NCBI GenBank assembly: GCA_965153355.1
Contig: OZ231127.1
Coordinates: 8,928,001-8,992,000 of the forward strand
Source: Flaccisagitta enflata
Lineage: Eukaryota; Chaetognatha; Sagittoidea; Aphragmophora
DNA length: 64,000 nt
Direction: 5' to 3'
Made by a program: the position numbers and the translations under genes. The notes under the pieces were generated by a model. That model worked only from the letters and a program-made list of their open reading frames with translations. It searched no databases and had not been told where the DNA came from. This document shows positions 34,498 through 47,296 of the stretch, one piece after another; within the stretch, counting starts at the first letter, position 1; every line of letters starts with the position of its first letter.

Positions 34498-35216
34498 CGT
34501 TGGTCCGTTGGTCCGTCCGTCCGTCCGTCAGTTGGTCGGTCCTTGGGTCCGTCGGTTCGTCCGTCCATGGGTCCGTTGGTCCGTCGGTCTGTTACGCCTG
34601 TGCAAAAACCGCGTTTCTCGGCTGTTTTTCGCCACGGTGAGATCTTACACTGAAACAGATGATCAACCAACATGTTTTGATAGTCTTTTCACCTGTCTGT
34701 TCGTCCATGAGTCTTTCCATACATATGTCGCATGATCAATACACGCTGAGACACAGCCCGGACGCATCGTTGCCCGGTCGGGCTTATTTTTACCACGCAC
34801 AAATCATGATTCTTATTTGTATGCAAGTTATATCAATTCAAAGCTGGTTACTCTAAAAAGATACAGACCAGATTTGTGATTTTTTAGTGGTTGTCTTTAA
34901 AGCAACAATAATTCTAAAGTTTTCAAACTACAATGTTCTGAGAGAGCTCGAATGAAAGATTTTTTGAAGCTCATCGAAACTGTCATGGATTTTAAGGGTA
35001 TATTTTTATTATTACTGCATTGATAAATTTAAATGAAATCCATGACGGTTTCAAAGGGTTTCAAAAAATCTGAGCAATCCTTGATCTGAAATGGCGTCTT
35101 GGGTTTTTTTTTCTTTTTTTTTTTTCCTTTTTTGCCATGGTTACAAGGTATTTCAGTCTCAACGTTTTTCTTAATAGTATGACTCAGAATTGTCACAGCT
35201 ACCATAATCAAATTAA
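34112..35216. other. No gene seen; (GTCC)n patch
   Basis: A (GTCT)n/(GTCC)n array at 34460-34595 is preceded by TAGATACGTCCGTCAGGAACG and followed by GCAAAAACCGCGTTTCTCGGC. It may be a diverged relative of the hairpin family, but neither end is recognisable. The remainder is AT-rich. Confidence 0.45.
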
Positions 35217-35385
35217 ACAAGGCCGGATACACGGCCAATACCAGTTGCGGACGGGTGGGCAGGGGCGGAAATGCGCGTTTTCACACTTTCCAACTCGATC
35301 ACCATGACGGACCAACGGACCGACCGACGGATCGACCGACGGACGGACAAAGCCTCTTATAGAGTTGCGTGTCCGCAACTAAAAA
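35217..35385 (+). mobile_element. Hairpin-ended (GGAC)n element, ACAAGGCC 5-prime with TTGCG hairpin
   Basis: The 5-prime end, ACAAGGCCGGATACACGGCC, is typical of one subfamily. The downstream GCGGACGGGTGGGCAGGGGC, TTTTCACACTTT and the hairpin AGTTGCG-TGTC-CGCAACT are typical of the other. It is therefore a mosaic of the two. Confidence 0.8.
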
Positions 35386-35876
<491 letters not shown>

Positions 35877-36014
35877 TTCTTCTCTTTCTCACCAAAATGA
35901 GCAACTCAATTGGGGGCAAAAATGGTGAAAATTGGAAAGACCACGTTTTTGACTCAGCATAAGGATGAGGATGAGGATGAGGAAAATGGCAGCGAATATA
36001 ACTATGAATACATG

Positions 36015-36044
36015 TGTGTGTGTACGGGTGTGTGTGTGTGTGTT

Positions 36045-36092
<48 letters not shown>
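36015..36092. repeat. (TG)n microsatellite
   Basis: TG dinucleotides with a few TT interruptions. A GATGAGGATGAGGATGAGGA patch precedes it at 35964. Confidence 0.95.
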
Positions 36093-36234
36093 TAATTGCC
36101 GTTATCTACGCAATTGATATGCCCATGGGAAATATGACCAAAGCTAAACAAGTTAACCCACCCCTAGCTTGCCTCTGCCATTGGTTTTAAAATGAAATGA
36201 GAAATAAAAAAAGAAAGAACTGAAAGAATCGGAA

Positions 36235-38180
36235 AAAGCCAACGTGAAAGGACTAAAAGAATTTAAAGAATTAAAAGAAGTCAACGTCAAAGGACCAAAA
36301 GAATAAAAAGAATTAAAAGAAGTCAACTTCAAAGGACTAAAAGAATAAAAAGAATTGAAAGAAGTCAAGGTCAAAAGACAAAAAGTATTAAAAGGATTAA
36401 AAGAAGTCAATATCAAAGGAATAAAAGTATAAAACGAAATAAAAGGAGTCAATCAAAGGACTTAAAAAATAAAGAATTAAAAGAAGTCAACATCAAAGGA
36501 CTAAAAGAATAAGAAGAATTAAAAGAAGTCAACATCAAAAGACTAAAAGTATTAAAAGAATTAAAGAATCAATGTCAAAGGACTAAAAGAATAAGAAGAA
36601 TTGAAAGAAGTCAACGTCAATGAACTAAAAGAATAAAAAGCATTAAAAGAAGTCAACATCAAAAGTTTGAGAGTATTAAAAGAATTAAAAGAAGTCAACA
36701 TCAAAGGACTAAAAGAATAAAAAGAATTAATAGAAGTCAACATCAAAAGACTAAAAGTATTAAAAGAATAACAAGTCATCCAAGGATCGCACGTGGTCAG
36801 CGGTACCCGATGCCCTGCTTGGAGTGATTAGCTGAAGAATTGGAGTAAGAGCAGGGCAGCGGCCCCAAAGGGCCGATGTCCTGTAGGACACAGGGGTTAA
36901 TTTCCAGACATCCTGAGAGGGCATATTTGAGGCCTTTGTAGCATTTCCATGTTATTCAATTGGAATTTTGCATTGTGTTTCAATTTCTCGTCAATTTACC
37001 ATGTTATTCAATGGGAATTTTACATTTTTCTCAATTTTCATTGATTTTCTATGTTATTCAATGGGAATCATGCAATTCTTTACTTTTTTGTAAATTTTCT
37101 GTGGTATTCAATGGGAAGCTTGTATTTTGTCAATTTCCCATGTTATTCAATAGGAATTGGAGGCTTGAAAAGCTTTGGGGGGGGACGTACGGACGGACGT
37201 ACGGACGTCTGGAAATTCAGCCCTGTGTCCTACAGGACATCGGCCCTTTGGGGCCGCTGCCCAAAAAGAAGTCAATGTCAAAGGACTAAAAGAATCAAAT
37301 GAATTAAAAGAAGTCAATGTCAAAGGACTACAAGAATGAAAAGAAATAAAAGAAGTCAACGTCAAAAGACTATAAGTATTAAAAGAACTAAAAGAAGTCA
37401 ATGTCAAAGGACTAAAAGAATGAAAAGAATTAAAAGAAGTCAATGTCAAAGGACTAAAAGAATAAAAAGAATAAAAAGAAGTCAGTGTCAAAGGACTAAA
37501 AGAATAAAAAGAATTAAAAGAAGTCAATGTCAAAGGACTAAAAGAATAAAAAGAATTAAAAGAAGTCAATGTCAAAGGACTAAAAGAATGAAGAGAATTA
37601 AAAGAAGTCAGTGTTAAAGGATTTAAAGAATAAAAAGAATCAAAAGAATCAAAAGAAGTCAATGTCAAAGGACTAAAAGAATAAAAAGAATTAAAAGATG
37701 TCCACGTCAAAGGACTAAAAGAATAAAAAGAATTAGAAGAAGTCAACTTCAAAGGACTAAAAGAATAAAAAAGATTAAAAGAAGTCAATGTCAAACAACT
37801 AAAAGAATCTAAGGAATCAAAAGAAGTCAATGTCAAAGGACTAAAAGAATGAAAAGAAATAAAAGAAGTCAATGTCAAAGGACTAAAAGAATAAAGAGAA
37901 TTAAAAGAAGTCAACATCAAAGGGCTAAAAGAATAAAAAGAATTAAAAGAAGTCAATGTCAAAGGACTAAAATAAGAAAAAGAATAAAAGAAGTCAATGT
38001 CAAGGGACTAAAAGAATAAAAAGAATTTAAAGAAGTCAATGTCTAAGGACTAAAAGAATGAAAAGAATTAAAATAATTCAACGTCAAGGGACTAAAAAAT
38101 AAGAAGAATTAAAAAAAGTCAATGTCAAAGGACTCAAAGAATGAGAAGAATTAAAAAAAGTCATTGTCAAAGGACTAAAA
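36235..38180. repeat. ~42-bp AAAGGACTAAAAGAAT minisatellite, interrupted
   Basis: A unit of about 42 bp reads AGAAGTCAACGTCAAAGG then ACTAAAAGAATAAAAAG. It repeats from about 36235 to 36770 and resumes at 37268-38180 after an inverted-arm repeat. Because 42 is divisible by three, long Ser/Phe/Leu/Thr frames run through it on the minus strand. These have no non-repeat content and I do not call them genes. Confidence 0.92.
36771..37267. repeat. Inverted-arm repeat inserted in minisatellite
   Basis: It starts ACAAGTCATCCAAGGATCGC and ends GGGGCCGCTGCCCAAAAA. The arms contain GCAGCGGCCCCAAAGGGCCG, ATGTCCTGTAGGACACAGGG and their inverse at 37215-37258. The core is TTCAATGGGAA minisatellite. Minisatellite units of one type lie on both sides, so the boundaries of the inserted segment are visible. 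This shows that the ACAAGTC end and the GCTGCCCAAAAA end belong to one mobile unit. Confidence 0.85.
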
Positions 38181-38319
38181 GAATTGAACGACTACAAACA
38201 GTTCGCAACTGAATCGTTAAACAGGTTCAGACGACAAAAAAAAAGGAGAAAGAGAAAGAGAAAGAGAGAGAGAAAAAAAGATTTAGTGAATAAAAGAAAA
38301 AAAGTTTGGTGAATAAGAA

Positions 38320-38580
38320 ACAAGGACAACCCTTTACAGTCGCGTGCGGTTGTTAAGACTATTAGACCAAAAGACTAAAAGACCAAAAGACTAAGAGACT
38401 AAATGAAAATTGACTTAATTTAACTTTGAATAACTTAAAATCACTTAAAATGACTTAAAATGGCGTAAAACATCGAAAAAAAAGCTAAGCATTACGGACG
38501 GACGGACGGACGGACCGATCGACAGACAGACCGACAGACGGACAGAGTGGGTTATAGAGTCGCGTGCACGCGACTAAAAA
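38320..38580 (+). mobile_element. Hairpin-ended element with AAAATGACTTA array
   Basis: The 5-prime end is ACAAGGACAACCCTTTACAG with TCGCGTGCGG. It then has an ACTAAAAGACC/AAAATGACTT minisatellite, (GGAC)n, and the 3-prime perfect palindrome AGTCGCGTGCACGCGACT followed by AAAAA. AAGTTTGGTGAAT occurs on both sides (38301-38314 and 38580-38593), possibly a target duplication or a local tandem repeat. Confidence 0.8.
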
Positions 38581-38593
38581 AGTTTGGTGAATG

Positions 38594-38980
38594 TCAACAA
38601 GTTTGGGACTCAAACGAGAACGGAAAAAAGCCAGCTGAGCTTCAGGCAATCAAAATCAAAATGCGAGAGAAAAAATGAAGAGGGGGGAGGTGGGTGAAGG
38701 GGATGCGGACGAATTTTCAGAAGGGTTTGGGCCTTTGGGGGTGGGGGAATTGGGAAAGAATCTTTTAACGATAATGGTAGAGGTTGGGGAAGAGATTGTG
38801 ACAGGAGGAGAGACCATGTAAAGTGACGGCAGTCCTGGCGCGTATATTAAGATTTGATAACAAGACTTGGTATTAATTTTTCTTTAGTTACACAAGCTCA
38901 TGTCTCATCATAGGATTGTCATTTCTCAGCGCGACAAGAAAAAACTCCCTGATTCGATGTCATCTTCTGAAATCCTGCCT
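38594..38980. other. No gene seen
   Basis: Purine-rich sequence with GGGGAGG runs. No supported feature. Confidence 0.4.
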
Positions 38981-39275
38981 AAGCCGGGTCACAACATCGT
39001 TGCAAACGGGTGGGCAGGGGCATCCAACCCCCATCCACACCCCATCCCTCCCCAACAAATATACCCAAATATCTAAAACGCTCATTTTTTTTTCACTTTT
39101 GATTCGTGCGTAACGGACCAACGGATGGACGTACTGGCGGAGAGATGTACCAACGGACGCATGGACGGAAGGACAGACGCACGGACAGACGGACAGATGG
39201 ATGGATGAACGGACGGACGGACTGATGGACGGACGGGCAAAGCCTGTGATAGAGTAGCTTGTCCGCAACAAAAGA
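38981..39275 (+). mobile_element. Hairpin-family element, AAGTAAC subfamily, decayed
   Basis: GGGTCACAACATCGTTGC, then ACGGGTGGGCAGGGGCATCC and (GGAC)n with CGGACGGACGG. The 3-prime end GAGTAGCTTGTCCGCAACA is a stem broken by two changes. Confidence 0.7.
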
Positions 39276-39514
39276 ATCCCGTAATCGGACACCACTCTAA
39301 CTCAATCAAGCTATCTATACAACCAATCAATCCCATGCTCAGTAGGAACATAACATTTATTTCCATCCTACCTTGATCAATCATCTCCTTAGCCAATCAG
39401 TCCATCTTTATATCAACGCTGCCCATCTAAAAATTCATACGGCCCACTTGTTAATCCCACTCGTAGAAAAACTGTTTCATCTTAAAAGATAAGAAAAAGA
39501 ATATACATCTTTGC

Positions 39515-40214
39515 TTTCATTTTTTGTTGTAAAATGCAGTCAAAATTGCATTTTTAAGCATTTCTTAGGTGTCACTCTCTCATATAGCAAAACATTCACT
39601 TGAAAACTGGCACAAAACAGTCTGAGGGCCTATAACGAATATATTTCAAAATTTTTGAGCCTAAGGTTGTAATTTGGTCTACTTTTATCCTGGAAAGCCG
39701 TAAAAATAGTATGTAAGGCAGCTTTTTGGGTATTTTTTGCTCTAACAACTGCTTTACTTGACAGAAATTATTTAACACTGAGTTACATTCAAGCACACAT
39801 TGAAGTCACTTTGTCATCATTCAGTGTCACTTTATGCTGTAAAAATGCCGTTGAATAGCATTTTTGACGTTTTTTGGGTCTTACTCTCTCAAATAGGATA
39901 ACATTCACTAAATAACTGCTAGAAAATGAGAATCGAGGCTTGGGACATACTTATTTCAAAGTTTCAAAATAAAGAGTCATGATTGAGTCATGTTTGAAAG
40001 CAGAAAAGAGCTTAATTCTGTAAAAATAGCATTTCTGGTAATTTCTTAGCAAATATTTGCAACTATCAGCCTAATTCTATTAGGTTTTCCTAGTTATGTT
40101 TTGGGTATGTATGTGTGCATGTGAACATGTGTGTACATGTGTGTGGGCACCTTTCCAGAAAATATTATATTTTGCAATTAGCTATCAAAGTAAACACACA
40201 AACACACAAACACA

Positions 40215-40281
<67 letters not shown>

Positions 40282-40930
40282 ATACATACACACATTCAAA
40301 CACACACATACAAACACATGTACACATGTAAAAAACATAACCAAATTAACCATATGGCCGCAAATAATACCCTAAGAACTGCCAAAATGCATGGTATGGT
40401 AGCATTTTACTGCTATTTACAGCTTTCCATCATGACACATTATTTTGAAACTTTGAAATAAGTATGTACTAAGCCCCAAGCCCCAATACCTATTTTCTGG
40501 CAGTTATTAAGTTAATGTTGTGCTATTTGAGACAGTAAGACCCAAATAACTCTCAAAAATGCTGTTTTAATGGCAATTTCATGGCACAAAGTGACACCAA
40601 ATGACAACAAATGACTTGAATTTGAACTTGAATGCAACTCTGTGTTAAATCATCATTGTTTTGATAATTTATGACAAGTGGAGCAGTTGTTAGAGCAAAA
40701 AATACCTAAAAAATACCATGTTTACGGCACTTTATGGCCTTTTACGGGATAACAGTAAATTACCACCTTAGGCTCAAGAATATTGATATACATTTCTCCT
40801 AAGCCCAAAGATTGTTTTCTGTCAATTGTCAAGTGAATTTTGTGCTACATGAGAGAATGACACCCAAGAAATGCTTAAAAATGCAATTTTAACGGCATTT
40901 TACGGCAAAAAATGATACTGAATGATTTAT
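39515..40930. mobile_element. Large fold-back repeat with central (CA)n
   Basis: The left arm (about 39520-40090) and right arm (40370-40920) are diverged inverted copies. For example, TGCATTTTTAAGCATTTCTT at ~39550 matches AAGAAATGCTTAAAAATGCA at ~40876. TTTCAAAGTTTCAAAATA at ~39955 matches its inverse at ~40440. The loop holds (TG), (CA)n and TGTACATGTGT palindromes. A ~165-bp tandem extension with TTTTTACGGCATTTTACG words continues to about 41260. No coding frame or clear target duplication was found. Confidence 0.7.
40196..40320. repeat. (CA)n microsatellite
   Basis: CA dinucleotides with AAAC interruptions, at the centre of the fold-back repeat. Confidence 0.95.
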
Positions 40931-41405
40931 GCTTGACTTAAATTTTTGCAAGAGTGTGTCTCAGTGCCGAAAAAACATTGCTTGACCATAATCTGGCTAG
41001 ACTCATTGCTTTTGATCCTATAAAATACACTAAACAGTGAAAAATTCCATTTTTACGGCATTTTACAACTTTTTACGGCATGAAATACGGCATAATGATG
41101 TCTGCTTGACATGAATTTTTGCAGGAATGCGTCTCAGTGCTAAATCAACATTGTTTGACCATTTTCTGACCAGACTCACTGGTTTCGGGTGCATATACTT
41201 AAAAAAATCCTATTTTTACGGCATTTTACGGCTTTTTACGGCGTTTTCTAGAAAAAATCCCAACAGAATTTTTTGTTTCATGTATGGTGATATCCATTTA
41301 GGTGTATATAACACCCCAGAATAGGTCGCTTAACTGTGGCATTTTTTCCTACCTATCACAGCTAGGCAACACGGTGGCCCGTTATGAGCGCCAGGCAGTA
41401 ACTGA
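40931..41405. other. Tandem ~165-bp TTACGGCATTTTACGG repeats, then unique sequence
   Basis: Two units share GCTTGACnTnAATTTTTGCA and GTCTCAGTGC words (near 40930 and 41105). No gene. Confidence 0.55.
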
Positions 41406-41406
41406 G

Positions 41407-41815
<409 letters not shown>

Positions 41816-41884
41816 GAATGTTCGTTCACCAGTTCAAGATTCAAAATCATCTCAGCTTTAATCTGGTATATCGTCCCTGATTTT

Positions 41885-43355
41885 GGCCATGGTAATTAAC
41901 AGTACTTTAACGCCTTTAATTAACACTATATAGGTACCAGGAAATTAACTAAGAAAAATATTTTTTCATTTTTGAGAAATTCACTGAAAATTAGTGCTAA
42001 AGGTTGTTGTTAATTATCAGGTACCTATATGCTGTTAATTAACATGCTATTTTTGATGTTAATTAACACTCCATTTTATGCGTTAATTAACACAAAAAAA
42101 AATAGATTATTAACAAATTGTTAGAAATATACAATTTTTTTGTGTTAATTAACGGGTGAAATATGGTGTTAATTAACATAAAAAACAGTGTGTTAATTAA
42201 TATAGAAAAAATATAGATTATTAACAATTTGATCAGGTACCTAAATGCTGTTAATCAACATGCTGTTTTTGATGTCAATTATCACCACATTTCAACAAAT
42301 TGTTAAAGACATACAATTTTTTGGTGTTAATTAATGGGTGAAATGTGGTGTTAATTAACGTCAAAAACAGCCTGTTGATTAACACAGAAAATATATAGAT
42401 TATTAACAAATTGATCATTGTTAATTAACACCAAATTTCATGTGTTAATTAACACCAAAAAATATTGATGATTAAAAGATTGTTAAAGATCTACAATTAT
42501 TTGGTGTTAGTTAACGGGTGAAAAGTGGTGTTAATTAACATTAAAACAGTGTGTTAAGTAATAAATTCATCAGGTACCTCTATGCTGTTAATTGACATGC
42601 TGTTTTTGATGTTAATTAACACCACATTTCATGTGTTAATCTACACAAAAAAATATGGATTATAAACAAATAGTTAAAAATATACAATTTTTTAAGGATA
42701 ATTTACGGGTGAAATTTGGTGTTAATTTACATTACAAAATTTCTCTTAATTAACAATGAAAATGATTGTTAAATAACACAAGAAAATTGTATATTTTTAA
42801 CAATTTGTTAATAATCTACATTTTTTCTGTGTTAATTAACAGGCTGTTTTTGATGTTAATTAACACCAAATTTTACCTGTTAATTAACACAAAAAAATTG
42901 TCTGTCTTTAATAATTTGTTAATAATCTATATTTTTTGTGTTGATTAACGGGTGAAATATGTTGTTAATTAACATCAAAAACAGCATGTTAATTAACTGC
43001 ATATAGGTACCTGATAATTAACAACAACATTTTGCACATATTTTCAGTAAAATTCTTAGAAATAAAATGTTTTTCTTTATTAATTTTCAGCAAATTTTGG
43101 TGTTAATTAACATCTTATAGGTAGTTACCTGTTAATTAACAACAAAAAATGATCTATTTTATGATTTTTTTCATTTTTGACATGTTAGAAATAGGCAATT
43201 TTACCCTGTTAATTAACTGGTACCTATATACTGTTAATTAGCGGCTGTTTTTTATGTGTTAAATAACAGCATAAAAACTACCGTTAATTAATGGTACTTT
43301 TTCTAATTTTGTTAATTAGAGGCGTTAATGTGCCGTTAATTAACGCAGGGTAAAT
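41885..43355. repeat. Palindromic GTTAATTAAC array
   Basis: About 1.45 kb of AT-rich sequence in which the self-complementary word GTTAATTAAC (often TGTTAATTAACA) or a one-base variant recurs about every 30-60 bp. Connecting segments (GGTACCTATATGCTG, ACAAATTGTTA, TACAATTTTTTGTG) occur in both orientations. The whole array therefore has inverted as well as direct symmetry. No coding capacity. Flanking sequence is unrelated. Confidence 0.9.
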
Positions 43356-43615
43356 CGCTCACGATATATCTCGCTTTAATGGCTACACAAAAATAAGAAA
43401 AGTTGATTGTTAAAATGTTTCTTTATTACGCAAGAGGCGTGTTGAGACGCTTCGTGCTGCCGTCAAAGATGAAATCCGGTTGGGTGACGAGATGAATTCC
43501 GCTGAGGGCGATGACGATGCCAACTCCGTCCTCGACGTCGATGCAACGTTGATGCAACAACAATGTCAACACCGGCACCAAGATCTGCACGCTGCTCATT
43601 AGCAATGACGCGAAA
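43356..43615. other. No gene seen
   Basis: GC-richer 260 bp containing GACGATGCCAACTCCGTCC and CAACGTTGATGCAACAACAA. A 109-codon minus frame crosses it into the following repeat, but no domain is recognisable. Confidence 0.35.
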
Positions 43616-43619
43616 TCGG

Positions 43620-43770
43620 CTGAATGAATGAATGAATGAATGGATGGATGGATGGATGGTTGGATGGATGGATGGATGGATGGATGGATGGGTGGATGGA
43701 TGGATGGATGGATGGATGAATGAATGAATGAATGAATGAATGAATGAATGAATGAATGAATAAATGAATT
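43620..43770. repeat. (ATGA)n/(ATGG)n microsatellite
   Basis: Alternating blocks of TGAA and TGGA tetranucleotides. Confidence 0.95.
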
Positions 43771-44180
43771 GATGGTCGTTGCTCATTTGCAAAGACGCAA
43801 TGACGCCTGAATCAATGCGAGTGCAAGTGGAGGGAGTCTGAAGTTACGTGCAGCGTCGCAGCTCCGTTGGAAATGAACGGGGAAAATACTAATTTGCATA
43901 TTGCAGAAAATACGAGGTCGCTGGTTCAATATCAAAGCAAGTTTTACATGGTTAGAATATTACGTCGAAAAGTATTCTTTTTGATAATACAATTTTGACT
44001 GCGCAAAAATGCCTTTTCGATCTATCTTTTTATTTGACATTAACCAAAACAAAAGAATTTCCCTGTATGAATTATGAAAAGAAAAAATCCTAGCCACCAC
44101 GAAATGGTTAACAATGATTGACCTCTCTGCAAATTCTTCGAATTCATGCCCGATTTTTGGCTCATTTTTTTGGCTCAATC
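43771..44180. other. No gene seen
   Basis: Mixed sequence. Frames that read into the (AAC)n tract have no domain outside it. Confidence 0.4.
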
Positions 44181-44181
44181 G

Positions 44182-44328
44182 ACAACAACAACAACAACAA
44201 TAATAACAACAACAACAACGATAACGACAACGACAAGGACAACAACAACAACAGCAACAACAACAACAGAAACAACGACAACGACAACAACAACAACAAA
44301 CAACAACAACAACAACAACCTCATCATC

Positions 44329-44400
<72 letters not shown>

Positions 44401-44431
44401 GACGACAACGACGACAACAACGACAACAACG

Positions 44432-44518
<87 letters not shown>

Positions 44519-44545
44519 TCGACGACAACAACGACGACAATAACC
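44182..44545. repeat. (AAC)n microsatellite with ACG blocks
   Basis: AAC triplets with interspersed ACGACG and AACAGC blocks, about 360 bp. Poly-Gln, Asn, Val and Leu frames are artefacts. Confidence 0.97.
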
Positions 44546-44570
44546 AATCGGTTCTTAAGTTAAAGCCTTT

Positions 44571-44749
44571 TTTTAGTCGCGTGCTCCGCGACTCTACACC
44601 CCGCTTTGTTGGTCCGTCCGTCGGTCCGTCTGTCGGTCCGTCCGTCGGTCCGAACGTCCGTCGATCCGTCTGTCACACTTTACTTTTTTTGTGTTTGGGG
44701 GATTTTTGGCTTCACTGCTCCTATTACTCCTATATCCGGCCTTGTTTTC
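44571..44749 (-). mobile_element. Hairpin-ended (GGAC)n element
   Basis: The minus-strand 3-prime hairpin is AGTCGCG-GAGCA-CGCGACT. Array, GTAAAGTGTGACAG and ACAAGGCCGGATATAGGAG 5-prime end are present, with an internal deletion of the GGGTGGGCAGG block. Confidence 0.8.
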
Positions 44750-46063
44750 ACAGTTGTCACAGATTCCGTTAATCATCTAAAATTCTGACACATTTTCGAC
44801 CTTTGCATTGTTATTGTCTTCTTTGACTTGTAAAGTTGTATGGCCGTAACTGCTTATCAAACTTACAAAATCATAATGACAGACTATTGAGGTGATATCA
44901 GACTCTTGAGGTAATCACAGACTCTTCGGGTAATTTTTTGCTAAAAGCTAAGAGAGCTTTTACATTATTTCAAGACCAGTTTGAACGATATTTATGACCT
45001 TTTCGGATGCTTTCTATCGTGGAACGTTCGAAGATTCCAGTCTGTCAAACATGAGGTCATGTTCTAATTCTATTATCATCCGCAATCATTCATGATCATT
45101 TTGATAAAATGCTAAAATCTGAATGAAAACAAACCTAGGCGAAGTGATGCAGGCTGACCTGAATGAATTACAGAAATCGCTTTAGATCGTTTTGATGGAG
45201 ATGATAGAGGCCAATTAGTACCCCTTAAAAAGGGAACACTTCAGTTTTCCATTTTCTTTTAAATCAAAGTTTTTGTTTTTGTTTTTAGTTGAAATTGTTT
45301 TATCACTTAGTCAGTGAAGCCTTGTTTTAATGATCTGAAGCTATCTGCAATGTTTTAAAAGTTAATTCAGTTTTTATTTTTTCACCATTTTTGGTCTGTT
45401 TTGATCCATTTAATAATTGGTGCAAACAGGGCCTTCTACATGGGTAGTTTTGGGCAAACTAACACAGTAAAACTAACACTAACAGTAACACTAACATTAG
45501 CACAGTAACAGAGAGAGCCTTGCTTAATGCCTGTCTGAAAAATGCCGGGACAGAATATTTACCCCAGGAAAGGCGCGCGACGCCAGGGCCCATATCCCCT
45601 TCTCCCCCCCCCCCCCGGCAGAGTGCCATTTCGTTTCAACACCAAAATACATCACAGTAACAAGATCACGATGTTGCAGCTCTAAAACCCCCAATATACT
45701 TCTATTGTCGAGTTACGGAAGTACCGAGGCCCCATAGTTCAACGACTCTTTCATACCTCATGGCACATCATCTCTTGCCACTGGTCCTTGTTCCTATACT
45801 TGCAAGCGTGTCTTCCTTGGGGCCTGGCCATTGAGCTCGTCCTTGGACTTTTGTCCTTGTCCTTGTCTTTGTCGTCTTTTGGCTTTTGTCCATGTCCTTG
45901 TCTTTGTCATCTTCCTGGCTTTTGTCTCTGTCCTTATCTTTGTCGTCTCTTAGCTTTTGTCCCCGGCCGCATTGAAAAGTGCAACCATAAAGACTGAAGA
46001 ACCAAAGTGGCTGTCAAAAACACTTTTCAATTTGTGAGAAAAAAATCTGGCAAACAAAAAAAG
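44750..46063. other. No gene seen; CCTTGTC-rich patch
   Basis: It includes a tandem TTTTGTCCTTGTCCTTGTC-like array (45845-45965), an AACACTAACA run near 45465-45505 and a C10 run near 45605. No supported gene. Confidence 0.45.
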
Positions 46064-46641
46064 TCGCAAAAGCGTCAGATGGTCAGCGGTACCCGTGCCC
46101 TGCCCAAGTAGGTTGTGATTAAAGTTGAGAGAGGAAGCAGGGTAGCGGCCCCAAAGGGGTCAATGACCTATGCTTTCACACATATGAGGAATTCTCTCCA
46201 TCTTCTAGTGATTGGGATTAGGCCTTTGGGCTGGGATTTGGACTATGGGGCTGGGATTTAGGCCTTGAGGCTAGGATTTAGGCCTTGAAGCTGGGATTTA
46301 GGTGTTTGGACTGGGATTAGGGCCTTCAGGCAGGGAGTTAGGATAGATTTGGGTCTTGTGGATGGAGCTTGGGCCTCAAGACTGAGATTTGGGCCTTGCG
46401 ACTGGGATATGGACCTTGAAACAGGGATTTAGGCCTCCAGGATGGGATTTGGGCTCTGAGGCTGGGTTTTGGGCTCTGAGGCAGGGTTTTGGGCCTCCAG
46501 GGTGGAATTTTGTTCTCAAGGATGGCATTTTGGACTTGAAGCAGGGGTTTAGGCCTTGAGACTGGGATTTGAATGTCAAAGCTACAAGCTACCTCTATAA
46601 GTATGAAAGCATAGGTAATCGACCCCTTTGGGGCCGCTGCT
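46064..46641. repeat. Inverted-arm repeat with GAGGCTGGGATTTAGGCCTT core
   Basis: The left arm reads GGTCAGCGGTACCCGTGCC, GTAGCGGCCCCAAAGGGG, TCAATGACCTATGCTTTCA. The right arm reads GAAAGCATAGGTAATCGACC, CCTTTGGGGCCGCTGC. The core is about 19 units of a ~20-bp minisatellite, 46215-46580. Confidence 0.8.
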
Positions 46642-46642
46642 C

Positions 46643-46800
<158 letters not shown>

Positions 46801-47004
46801 GTTGGGATTAGGTCGTAGGTCGGCTAAAAGTCTCAATCTGACATAAAGTCAGCGTTTATTGCAATTTTCCTCCGCTTAGTAACGCAAGCTGAGCTCAGAC
46901 TCTGTCAGAGCCAAGTGCTGTGGGAGGAAACAAACAAGGCGCGATGTGACTCGTTGTGGTGGTGAAGACAACGGCAACAACAGAAACATCAACAAAAGTA
47001 ACAA

Positions 47005-47220
47005 CCACAAAAACAAAAACAAAAACAAAAACAAAAACAAAAACAAAAACAAAAACAAAAACAAAAACAAAAACAAAAACAAAAACAAAAACAAAAACAA
47101 AAACAAAAACAAAAAAACAAAAAACAAAAAACAAAAGCAAAAGCAAGAGCAAGAGCAAGAGCAAGAGCAAGCGCAAGAGCAAAAGCAAAAGCAAAAGCAA
47201 AAGCAAAAACAAAAACCATT
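47005..47220. repeat. (AAAAAC)n/(GCAAAA)n microsatellite
   Basis: A hexanucleotide ACAAAA array that changes gradually to GCAAGA and GCAAAA units. Open frames across it are artefacts. Confidence 0.95.
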
Positions 47221-47296
47221 TCGTGACTTGTTGTGCTGAGGGGGTGCAACTGCTCAAAAGGACGAATAGTGGAGCTTGTTATACAAGTTTCTGTTC

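Noticed and set aside
37147-37962. 271-codon minus-strand frame rich in FNSFYSFSPLTLTS
   Set aside because: The 42-bp minisatellite unit is a multiple of three, so an open frame persists by chance. It reads into an inverted-arm repeat and has no non-repeat domain.
43463-43792. 109-codon minus frame with His-Pro-Ser-Ile repeats
   Set aside because: Mostly the (ATGG)n tract; the non-repeat tail has no recognisable domain.
45788-45997. 69-codon frame with LCHLPGFCLCPYLC
   Set aside because: Follows a CCTTGTC tandem array; composition is repeat-driven.
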